Below, in pieces: positions 14,617-23,796 of a stretch of DNA of 26,605 nucleotides. The notes beneath the pieces are model-generated. The model saw only the letters and a list, made by a program, of their open reading frames with translations, was not told where the DNA came from and ran no database searches. The DNA is taken from positions 1-26,605 of IMG/VR virus record IMGVR_UViG_3300046011_002778. The stretch is one strand, 5' to 3'. The position numbers were made by a program, and so were the translations under genes. Position 1 is the stretch's first letter. Each line of letters starts with the position of its first letter. The stretch comes from a virus.

Positions 14617-17600
14617 ATGTCAACATCTGATTACTCAAAACCGTTTAGAAGTCTAACTTCATTACTTCCAAATAGCATCAAGAACCCAGTCAATACCGCT
14701 CTCTTATCAGATTTGTTTGACAAAAGTTTGACACACGAAGAGTCTGTCAAACTATACGGACTAATCGGCAGATATTTTCCGAACGCTAAAGAAACCCGAC
14801 CTTGGGTAACACAATCAAGTATTGAACGTGCTTTCAACCAATTTGTTCCAATGATAGCTACTAAAGTTGGAACTGAAGAATATTTCCTGTCATTTGCGGA
14901 CTTATTGAACAAAGCAGAAATCTCTGGAATTGACTTATCAACAGTAAGTTCTTGGATGTCATCAAAAGCTTTCAATTTTGCACCACCTACTGACATTGAC
15001 AAGTTTGCAAATTACTCAAGTTACTTTTGGGTTCAATCTTCTTTACCTTATGAAAATATTAGTTGGAACCCTCTAAAGAAACCTGAATACTATACTATTG
15101 CTAAACCTTCTCTATCAAGTAAACAGAAACTTCCAGTCTTATTAGCAACAACTAACCCGCTTGAAGCTCTAAATGGAACAGGTAAACTCAATCAAGTTTG
15201 GACTATAACTTTTACTGGACCGACGTCATTTACTATTGTTGGTTCTATTGATGCAATTCCTGAGTCAATATCTTTTAGCGGTTCAACTTATACTTATGTA
15301 GGCGGAGGCGGTTCTAAACCTTTAGCTTTCACTATTGAAGTTGGAACTAATCCTTTTGTTAGTGGAGATATGTTTACTATTCAAGTTGAACATCTTTCAA
15401 CTTTACCTGCGCAAATAAGTTTTACCGGAATTGGAACAGGAGTCTTATCAGGAACAAGAGGAACTTTATCCTTTACTTCTATAGATGGAGTAACTCTTAC
15501 TGAAGGTATGAGAGTATTAGTCAAGAACCAAGCGGTATCAAGTGAGAATGGTATCTACTTAGTCTCTGCTGGTAATTGGGTTCGCACATATGATACAGAA
15601 GGTTCTTACTCTAATAATGGAATAGAAGTATATGTAAAGAGTGGAACGACTAATCATGGCAAGATGTTCAAATCTTTAGACGCAGAAACTTATACTGAGG
15701 ATGCTAACCTAGAACCACTTTCTGATTGGCAAACTTCTAACTATTGGGTTCATGGCAAAGATTTACATCTATTTGGACTAAATCCTAGTGGTGAAGTTCA
15801 ACGCGCAACAAGACCAATCATTGAGTATGATGAAGGTCTTGAACTTGTTCCAGGTCAAGTCAAGTCAAGGTTCAATCAGCCTCCGCTGTTCAACTTATAT
15901 TGGCCTCTTGATGGAACTAAAGCTCCATGGACTTCTTCAATCTTTTACTATGTCGAAGACCCTAATGAAGATTTTGATGCTGTGCTTCAACGTCGTGTCA
16001 AAGCAGATAAGACGGGTAACTTTTACTTTGCTCAAGGACTCAAAACCCCTGATAGCGATGGAAGAATGCTTGCATTCAAACAGGATGGCGTTATCAGAAC
16101 CATTTGGCGTTCATCAGAACAACCGGTTGAACCTTATGTAAATGAAGCCATCATTGATAGAAGTGGTACGGGCAATCTAACTTCGCTTGAAATCAATCCA
16201 ATTCTTGATAGTCAAACATGGACTATTGTTCCACAAAGTGATGGGATTACTTTTACTGTCACAGGTTCAAGAGCAGGTATTCAGACACCCGATGCAGTAG
16301 CAGGAACTCCTTATACAAGTTCATCAGGGGACATCTCGTTCTTCATTCATCCAAAAGCTAATGGAACATATAGCCAGAGTGAGGTATTCATTGTCATCTC
16401 TGGTATCGAAGCTTCTATCTATACAAATAACGAAACTTGGACACTAACCTATAAGAACCCAACAACATATGAAGTAAGAGGTTCAAAAGCGGGTCAATTA
16501 CCTAATGCGATAATCGGTTCAACTTATCATAGTGATTTCATCGCATTCAACTTTGATGCACCTGTTCCATCTTCAGTAACATTTACTAGTGCCCAAAGCG
16601 ATAATATGATATTCCGTGTTGCATCATCGTACGAAGAACCTCGTTATGCAATAAGTGATGCAGATGGCATGCCAAAAACAGGTACAATCTACAATGATGT
16701 CAATCATCCAGGATGCTGGCTTACGCCTCCCCAATTGATGATGAACCCTGAACGTGAAAACCGTTCTGAAATTCTATTTGGCGATTTGTCTAATCACTTT
16801 ATCAACACTATAGCAAATCAACCTGAATTCTTTGGAAGTTCATTTGGTTCTAATAACTATCGATTATTGCAAAATGCTAACCCAGGTTTTGGTGGCAAAA
16901 TCAAAACATTGAATGGAGCTCATAACTTATTCTTCTCATTATTGAACCAACAAGATTTGACTCCGATTTCGTTGTTAGATTTTGCAGAACTTCAATATGG
17001 AAATGCACTAAACTCTATTCCTGAATACATTTTGACTTCTTTACCCGAAGCACTAGGTATGTCAGCTGACGGAAGTCTTGATAACTTGTTTAGTATGTAT
17101 GAAGCAGATTATGCTCTAAAAGGTGCTGCAGTTGGTGCGTTCAGTTCAACAACTGCGCCTATTACATATTGGCCAATCACTTTACCAATGATGGGAATGA
17201 TGAATGCAGTTCAACCATTACAAGTATATGACTTTGAACTTGATGCACATGTTACCATTCATCATGATGGACACCAATCTCCAATCTTTACAGCAGACTC
17301 AACATTGTCGCATAACATTGCTTTAGCTGAAGTATTACGATATGATGGAACTATTACGCGAGGAACAGTTTCGGTCTCGATGCCAACTCAACCTTATAGA
17401 GGTCAATTATGGTATAATGGTACAGAGCTTAAGTATCTTTCAGTTGATTATGAAGGTGAAGTTGCACCTGATGTATCTGGTGTGTTGAACCCAAGTGGTA
17501 AGTCTTGGTATAATCGAATTACGAATGAACTTAGACTTTACAATGCAACAACTTTAGTATGGGATATTACTTCAACTCCGCTGAATTGGGTTGTTGTCAA

Positions 17601-20600
17601 TATCCAAGATATAGTGAATGCATTAGTTCTAAAAGCAGAACAAAAACTCTATGATGCTTCTACTTTAGGTTCTTCTGTTAATACTCTTAGATGGGATATT
17701 TCTAACCCAGTCTATCAAGACCCTTACAATTTGCAATATGAATTAGCTAAGTTTGCTATTCAAAACTCGTATGACCCATTAGGTTCTGTGTATAACATCA
17801 ATGACCCGTTTTCATGGAACTATCATTTGGCAACAGTTGGAACCCTACCATCTATTGCAAGATGGCATAAACTATATGAAGCTTATTTTGCGACATTCGC
17901 TGGAATTGCTCCAGGTCTTACTCGTCCTGATGCAACACCTTGGAAGTTCTTTGGACATGACACTTATGCAGAAGCTATACTTGCACAACCTTCATCGATT
18001 CCAGGTAAATGGGCATATGAAGCAGATTATCCATTATCATTATTAGCACAAGGAATTTTAAAACAAAGTGTAAGCATTGTATCAACTACTAACATTGATT
18101 TATTGACAATTGTACCGCCTCTTAGTATTTCATCTTTTGGTTTAGGTAATGGTGATACTGTTCTATTGACATCTCAAACAGATGCTTCTGAGAACGGATT
18201 ATATGTTTGGAATGGATTGACTTTATCTCGTGTTGCTGGATATGATACTTCAGGTGATATTTCTTTATATGACTTCTTTATGATTGATAAAGGTCCTTAT
18301 GCTGGGTCTTTCTGGATAGTAACTTCAGTTCCATTGACTATTGATGTTGATGCTTTTATTATCAACGAGTGTAGAATATGGAATCCATCATTATGGACTG
18401 ATGTTCAAGCATTATATCCTGGTATCAAACTTTGTGTTAATCCTAATACTGATACTTTATTGCCACCTTATGTCTCTCTTTCTTCACCGATAAGCTCTTA
18501 TGCTCTTTTGACAGCTGAACCGTTAGGAGTTCGTGACTCTTACTTGTTTGGAGATGAAGGTCCTGTTGAACTTATTTGGCGACATTCTATTGCCTTTGCA
18601 TATTCACAAGCACGTTCAAGTTATAAGATAAATCCTGTTAAGTTTCTTGAAACTAATTGGGGTTTCCAAACATTTGCTTCAAATGAACTTGAATTAGACA
18701 GAATGACAGGTGATTTACTAACCCATTATAAGTTCTCGTTACATGGAGAACCTGTTCATACAAGTAATACTTTATTAGGAATTCCTGAAATTGTGTTTAG
18801 CAATGTATCAGTTGGAGGCACAAGAAACTTTACATTAGAAGTAGTTTATCAACAATTAGACCTTCAGCTTATTCTTGCAACTAAAGATGAAACTATTATC
18901 ATTTTACATAAAGGAACGTCTTTTACTAATGGTGCTGATATTGCATTCAACTTTGAGGTAGTTGAGAATGGGAGACCATTGATTATAGGAGATAAGTTTG
19001 AAGTTACTCTTCTTACTAATGGAACTGGAACATCAAATTTTGTTCCTGCAACTAAAGTTACATATAAAGGACTAAATCAACTTTATACACAATTCTTAGC
19101 GTATAATGCAATGGATTCATCAGTCTCTAAGAATGTTCAGTTACTAAGAAATTGGAAAACTCAACTTGCATATCGTTCAGGAACTTTAATTGAACAAGGT
19201 AATCTTCGTTTATCAAATGATGCTTATCGCAATATTCCTGACCCGTCATATCGACTATTCATGAATAAGAGCACTCTTGCTAAGAACCTTTGGCTTCAAG
19301 CACTTCGTGTTCAAGTAATTGAAATTGGATTAGACAAGATTTGGTTAGGTCAAGATTCAAATGGAAATAATATATATAAACCCGGTCCAAATCAAGGTTC
19401 TAATTGGAAGTTTAGAATAGAGAACTATTTCTCTCGTCATCCACAAATAGATACTTATACTCTAAATACAAGTGGAACATTTGAAACTTTCAATGCTTTT
19501 TCTAAAGCTCATTCAGTCGATGAATGGAGAAACTATTTAGAAGTAACAAGTATAGTATCAATTAATTTGCCAATCAATATCACAGGTATTCAAAACGTAG
19601 TCAATTTCTTACATGCTTATGCAATGTATACTGAAGACCAAGGCTTTGCCTTTGGTCAAGGTGATAATCCGGCTCAAGACCCTATCTCCGGAAGACTTGA
19701 GAATTGGCAACTTGAAATAGAGCGCTTCATTGATGGGTTGTATAAAGGAACAGTTCCAGGTAAAGGTTTTGGTGTCAATCCATTCATGGAAAAGTTTTGG
19801 TTGTTTACAAATAGAGGTTTGCCAGCTTCTTTTGTTCAACGTCGCTTTGATGACATTCTAACTTCACAGTTCATCTATGATGTAACTGGAGACATCATTC
19901 AGCCACATGGTTCAACGGTCATTCGTTTTGATGACCATACTGAAATCACGGGCTATGTTCCAATATTCGGGTCTCATATAACTATTGACGAGTATGAACA
20001 TCTTATCTTATTTGAGAACTACATTACTTCTTCACCATTTCCAGAAGGTTTGTTCTATGACCCATTCTTGAACTTATCAGTTGAGAAACTATTGATTGAT
20101 GCTAAAGCTAGAAGAAATCATACTTTTAGACCAACTTTTGGTGGGTTCTTCCTGAATGATAGACATGACTTCAAGAAGAACTTGGCAGGCAGCATCGATG
20201 ATGTAGGTCATTATTACAATGCAGATAAAGTATATGATAACGATGATACAACTAAACATGCTCTTTCGTTATTAGGCTTTAGTAAGAAAGGATACTTTGA
20301 TTTACTTAGAACAAACGAACGTTCAGAGTTTAATTTCTGGAGAGCAATGGTCAATGCAAAAGGCACTCAGTACAGCATTGATGCATTCTTGAACTCTGTC
20401 AAATTTGAACATGCAAAACTTGATGAGTTTTGGGCTTATAAAGTAGCAGAGTATGGTGATGCAAGAACTCCAACTTATCCTGAACTTAAGTTGAATGCAA
20501 ATGATTGCACTCTTAAACATACTAGGCTATTCTTTGAACAACCTGATAGCTTAGTCGTTCAAGCTCCGTTAACTTACATTTCAATCTTGCCTACTGACGA

Positions 20601-23600
20601 AAACCGTTGGTACACACTGAGCGACTTGAATACGTCATTGAAGTTTGAACCTGAGTTAAGAACTCATCGTTTAGAGGTTACTACTATTGGTGAAATGATT
20701 GCTCTTCCAAAAGCTGATGCATATACTATTGTGAGCAAACCGGCTCCAACTGCTAATGTAACATTCCATACTCAATCAGTCATTTCATGTGATACTTTAG
20801 GAACTTATGAGTTTGAACTTCAAGTTCCAGCTAAACCAAAGTTCTCACCAATCAAACTGTTTGACTATGTTGATAGAGCTTTGATTGAAGACATTACTAC
20901 TTGGCATCCAGCATTTGATAATCATACTGCTATTGCAATGGAAGTCATCAATGTTGTATCGGAAAAAGACCCTGCATTCTACAACTATTCAACTTTGACT
21001 GTTAAGAACCCTAACTTTGACCCTCAAAAATCATGGGGTGACAGAGAGGTAGGAAGAACTTGGTGGGACAAAACACTACTTGAATATGTGCCTTACCATG
21101 ACAAGCAAATCTTTCCAACTTTTGAAGAAAGACTTGGCCGTTGGGGTAGCATGGCTGAATACTCGTCAATCAATGTCTACGAATGGGTTAAGTCTTCAAT
21201 AGCTCCAAGTGAATATGATGCTCGTTCTGCAATCGACCAATTGTCAGCAGACGTTGCACTTGAAGATAAGAAAACTGGTAAAGCTGCTCGTAAGCAATCA
21301 TACAAAAGAACAAGAACTTGGGAAGCAAGACCTATTGCATGGTCATATGTTCCAACTCCACCTGAAGCACAAGATGTTCAATTGTTCAAAGCAGGAACAA
21401 CTCGTTTGACATTGAATAGCCCAGGTGTTGGCGAAACGTTTGTCTCGTTAGAGAAAGGTCGCTTTGCACAATACGGGTTAGTGCCAGGTATGCATTTTAG
21501 CGGGTTCTTAGGTGGCAAACCTTATGGTGAAGCAATACTTAACGGACCAATCGCGTTTACATTAAGTGATGGTTATCATTCTGGTGATATGCACGTAAGT
21601 GCTGGTGACGGGAATTACTTCGATGTTATTCAGTTTGTTTGGTCTGATAACAAGAACTACAAAGGTGCAGCAATTGGTCATATTGAATTTGAATGGAGTC
21701 AAGTTGGTTCAACTTATTACATTCGTGCTATTGAACAAGCATCAGGTGGGTCTCTATCTGTTACCCAACCACTATACGACTATAGTGGTCAAGTTGGCGG
21801 GTCTTATGAAATTGACTTCGTTCAATTAGGTATCAAGATGATAGCAACAACTGCTGTCGCTACTATGACAGGTGCTGAGATAAGTGTTGCCCTTCAACAA
21901 GTCTTATCTCCTGATGTTGGACTGTTCAACTTGGAAATCAAAGAAGTTGCTCCAGTGACAGTACTTATTCAGTTCCCTCATTCGATTTTGGACAATGTGT
22001 TACCTATCAATTTGCCAGTGTCATATGATAACAAATTGACAGTGACCGGCATCAATGCATTTAGTGAAGTCACTTTTGTGAAAAACCCAACTGCTTCAGT
22101 TGGCACATATTCAGTAACTGGAGAACTTAATACAACTAATGATACCTATTACTTGAAACTAATACAAGCGACACCGTCGGGTTCATCATTAGTCGTATCA
22201 TCACTTGCTATTGATACCTTGACTTCGGTTGCTTTAGCAATTCAACCTCTTGTAGAAACTTTTAGCTTCAATCTTGGACATATTACTATCAATGTGAATG
22301 TACATCCTGATTACTTTGCTAGTGGAGTAGATGCTCAACAAGTCATAGATGAACTTGGCACTATTGGTGCTATGGTTGTCATTGGGTATGATGCATCTAC
22401 TGGTTCTATTGGCATCGAGAATAGCACTTCTACTGTACTTGACGAATACGGTTGGATTGGTTACAATGTTCCAACCCAAGAGATACTTGATAACGACCTC
22501 AAATACCCACATAATAGTTGGACTCCAGTGTATGGCGATTATGTTGAAGTGCCTTCGGTAAGACAAGTGATTGACGAAATTGTTGCATATGAAAAAGAGC
22601 CACTCGTATTGAATGACGGGACCACAGTTGAAAAGTTCAATCCTGTTTGGGGTGATTGGATATTATTGCAACAAGAAGTCATTCGTAAGTTTGGAAGTGG
22701 TAATACATTAGACTTGCAAGTTACTTCTTCTAACCGAATAGCGGACAATACATTACGTCTATACTTGAATGGCATTAGCCAACCTCGTACATTCTATTCA
22801 ACTAACGGGACTTTGATTTCAACTACTCAAGCTATTCCACATGGACATGAAGTAGTTGCTATTATGTCTGCTTATGAACCAACTTCTGATGAACTTGCTT
22901 TTGACCCTGATGTATCTGATGACCCAAGTATCCAAACTCAATATAAGTCAGACTATCAATATGTTATACGTCCTTCACGTGATAGTTCTGGTAATATCAC
23001 TGGCGATACTTATTACTTTTGGGTAAAAGATAAGACAGTGCCTGTAGGTAATAAGCAATTGACTTGTCAGCAATCTGCTCAATTACTTCGTGAAGGACCT
23101 TCTACTTACTTAACTTTCCAAGAGTTGTTTGATGGCGCTTATCATGGTATTACGATTGCTGGATTGAACATGATGGTTAATAAGGATAATACGTATAAGC
23201 TTCGCTTTACGCGTGACTTTAGCTTACGTGATAACCCACAAGACCTTGATTTGAAGAACTCTCATACTGAATGGACATTGATTAGACCTCAACAAGATAT
23301 GAAGATACCTCTTACACTTTGGAACAAACTTGTTGACTCTGCTGCCGGTACTAACCTGGCAGGTCAAGCAATACCTGCATTGAACAAAGTCTTATATGAT
23401 GAAAGACATGGTACAAGAACTCGTTATGGTTTTAGAGATGACCAAGTATTAGCTGACCGTTCATTGATTATTGCTTCACTAACTAATAGCATTCTAAATC
23501 CTAAAACTTCAGTTTATCTAAACGGGATAAATACTACAGCAACTATCAACGGGTTAGACCTATCACAATCATCAACTTGGTTCGTGACACCGGCTTCTAC

Positions 23601-23796
23601 TCGTCAAGTTTTAGACTATATCTGGAGACATGCTTTGCCACAACATATCAACGAACTATTCTTTGAGGTGCTAAATGATGCACTTGCCAATAACTATGAG
23701 TTCACTGACATCTTCAAAACTTCAAGACTTTCAGTTCATAGCATCATCACCGTTACTCCAGAAACTATTGTAAACAACGCAGATGTCTATTTCTAA
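14617..23796 (+). CDS. Giant (3059-aa) virion structural protein, probably baseplate-wedge associated
   Basis: One unbroken frame of 3059 residues in the position of T4 gene 7 (after gp6), about three times gp7's length. Residues 1-165, including PPTDIDKFANYSSYFWV, resemble the start of very long virion proteins of T4-like cyanophages and jumbo phages, as I recall them. So do about 1886-1950 (GFSKKGYFDLL...FNFWRAMVNAKGT...YKVAEYGDA), about 2140-2200 (GRTWWDK...LGRWG...INVYEWV) and the C-terminus (STRQVLDYIWRH...YEFTDIFKTS). Between these are inserted beta-rich modules. These comprise three W-T-I/L repeats at 195, 535 and 608, and two copies of a domain with the pattern G-x-x-V-L-(V/L)-x-x-Q-x-x-x-S-E-N-G-(I/L)-Y at about 272-368 and 1150-1230. 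A G-Q-L-W-Y module lies near 929. No enzyme motif or membrane segment was noticed. GAGAGAAGAAG lies upstream of the start. Exact baseplate location is inferred. Confidence 0.8.
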   Translation: MSTSDYSKPFRSLTSLLPNSIKNPVNTALLSDLFDKSLTHEESVKLYGLIGRYFPNAKETRPWVTQSSIERAFNQFVPMIATKVGTEEYFLSFADLLNKAEISGIDLSTVSSWMSSKAFNFAPPTDIDKFANYSSYFWVQSSLPYENISWNPLKKPEYYTIAKPSLSSKQKLPVLLATTNPLEALNGTGKLNQVWTITFTGPTSFTIVGSIDAIPESISFSGSTYTYVGGGGSKPLAFTIEVGTNPFVSGDMFTIQVEHLSTLPAQISFTGIGTGVLSGTRGTLSFTSIDGVTLTEGMRVLVKNQAVSSENGIYLVSAGNWVRTYDTEGSYSNNGIEVYVKSGTTNHGKMFKSLDAETYTEDANLEPLSDWQTSNYWVHGKDLHLFGLNPSGEVQRATRPIIEYDEGLELVPGQVKSRFNQPPLFNLYWPLDGTKAPWTSSIFYYVEDPNEDFDAVLQRRVKADKTGNFYFAQGLKTPDSDGRMLAFKQDGVIRTIWRSSEQPVEPYVNEAIIDRSGTGNLTSLEINPILDSQTWTIVPQSDGITFTVTGSRAGIQTPDAVAGTPYTSSSGDISFFIHPKANGTYSQSEVFIVISGIEASIYTNNETWTLTYKNPTTYEVRGSKAGQLPNAIIGSTYHSDFIAFNFDAPVPSSVTFTSAQSDNMIFRVASSYEEPRYAISDADGMPKTGTIYNDVNHPGCWLTPPQLMMNPERENRSEILFGDLSNHFINTIANQPEFFGSSFGSNNYRLLQNANPGFGGKIKTLNGAHNLFFSLLNQQDLTPISLLDFAELQYGNALNSIPEYILTSLPEALGMSADGSLDNLFSMYEADYALKGAAVGAFSSTTAPITYWPITLPMMGMMNAVQPLQVYDFELDAHVTIHHDGHQSPIFTADSTLSHNIALAEVLRYDGTITRGTVSVSMPTQPYRGQLWYNGTELKYLSVDYEGEVAPDVSGVLNPSGKSWYNRITNELRLYNATTLVWDITSTPLNWVVVNIQDIVNALVLKAEQKLYDASTLGSSVNTLRWDISNPVYQDPYNLQYELAKFAIQNSYDPLGSVYNINDPFSWNYHLATVGTLPSIARWHKLYEAYFATFAGIAPGLTRPDATPWKFFGHDTYAEAILAQPSSIPGKWAYEADYPLSLLAQGILKQSVSIVSTTNIDLLTIVPPLSISSFGLGNGDTVLLTSQTDASENGLYVWNGLTLSRVAGYDTSGDISLYDFFMIDKGPYAGSFWIVTSVPLTIDVDAFIINECRIWNPSLWTDVQALYPGIKLCVNPNTDTLLPPYVSLSSPISSYALLTAEPLGVRDSYLFGDEGPVELIWRHSIAFAYSQARSSYKINPVKFLETNWGFQTFASNELELDRMTGDLLTHYKFSLHGEPVHTSNTLLGIPEIVFSNVSVGGTRNFTLEVVYQQLDLQLILATKDETIIILHKGTSFTNGADIAFNFEVVENGRPLIIGDKFEVTLLTNGTGTSNFVPATKVTYKGLNQLYTQFLAYNAMDSSVSKNVQLLRNWKTQLAYRSGTLIEQGNLRLSNDAYRNIPDPSYRLFMNKSTLAKNLWLQALRVQVIEIGLDKIWLGQDSNGNNIYKPGPNQGSNWKFRIENYFSRHPQIDTYTLNTSGTFETFNAFSKAHSVDEWRNYLEVTSIVSINLPINITGIQNVVNFLHAYAMYTEDQGFAFGQGDNPAQDPISGRLENWQLEIERFIDGLYKGTVPGKGFGVNPFMEKFWLFTNRGLPASFVQRRFDDILTSQFIYDVTGDIIQPHGSTVIRFDDHTEITGYVPIFGSHITIDEYEHLILFENYITSSPFPEGLFYDPFLNLSVEKLLIDAKARRNHTFRPTFGGFFLNDRHDFKKNLAGSIDDVGHYYNADKVYDNDDTTKHALSLLGFSKKGYFDLLRTNERSEFNFWRAMVNAKGTQYSIDAFLNSVKFEHAKLDEFWAYKVAEYGDARTPTYPELKLNANDCTLKHTRLFFEQPDSLVVQAPLTYISILPTDENRWYTLSDLNTSLKFEPELRTHRLEVTTIGEMIALPKADAYTIVSKPAPTANVTFHTQSVISCDTLGTYEFELQVPAKPKFSPIKLFDYVDRALIEDITTWHPAFDNHTAIAMEVINVVSEKDPAFYNYSTLTVKNPNFDPQKSWGDREVGRTWWDKTLLEYVPYHDKQIFPTFEERLGRWGSMAEYSSINVYEWVKSSIAPSEYDARSAIDQLSADVALEDKKTGKAARKQSYKRTRTWEARPIAWSYVPTPPEAQDVQLFKAGTTRLTLNSPGVGETFVSLEKGRFAQYGLVPGMHFSGFLGGKPYGEAILNGPIAFTLSDGYHSGDMHVSAGDGNYFDVIQFVWSDNKNYKGAAIGHIEFEWSQVGSTYYIRAIEQASGGSLSVTQPLYDYSGQVGGSYEIDFVQLGIKMIATTAVATMTGAEISVALQQVLSPDVGLFNLEIKEVAPVTVLIQFPHSILDNVLPINLPVSYDNKLTVTGINAFSEVTFVKNPTASVGTYSVTGELNTTNDTYYLKLIQATPSGSSLVVSSLAIDTLTSVALAIQPLVETFSFNLGHITINVNVHPDYFASGVDAQQVIDELGTIGAMVVIGYDASTGSIGIENSTSTVLDEYGWIGYNVPTQEILDNDLKYPHNSWTPVYGDYVEVPSVRQVIDEIVAYEKEPLVLNDGTTVEKFNPVWGDWILLQQEVIRKFGSGNTLDLQVTSSNRIADNTLRLYLNGISQPRTFYSTNGTLISTTQAIPHGHEVVAIMSAYEPTSDELAFDPDVSDDPSIQTQYKSDYQYVIRPSRDSSGNITGDTYYFWVKDKTVPVGNKQLTCQQSAQLLREGPSTYLTFQELFDGAYHGITIAGLNMMVNKDNTYKLRFTRDFSLRDNPQDLDLKNSHTEWTLIRPQQDMKIPLTLWNKLVDSAAGTNLAGQAIPALNKVLYDERHGTRTRYGFRDDQVLADRSLIIASLTNSILNPKTSVYLNGINTTATINGLDLSQSSTWFVTPASTRQVLDYIWRHALPQHINELFFEVLNDALANNYEFTDIFKTSRLSVHSIITVTPETIVNNADVYF

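Noticed and set aside
22234-22775. Reverse-strand ORFs over the 3059-aa gene
   Set aside because: They overlap a long unbroken forward frame, overlap each other and have no ribosome sites or family patterns.
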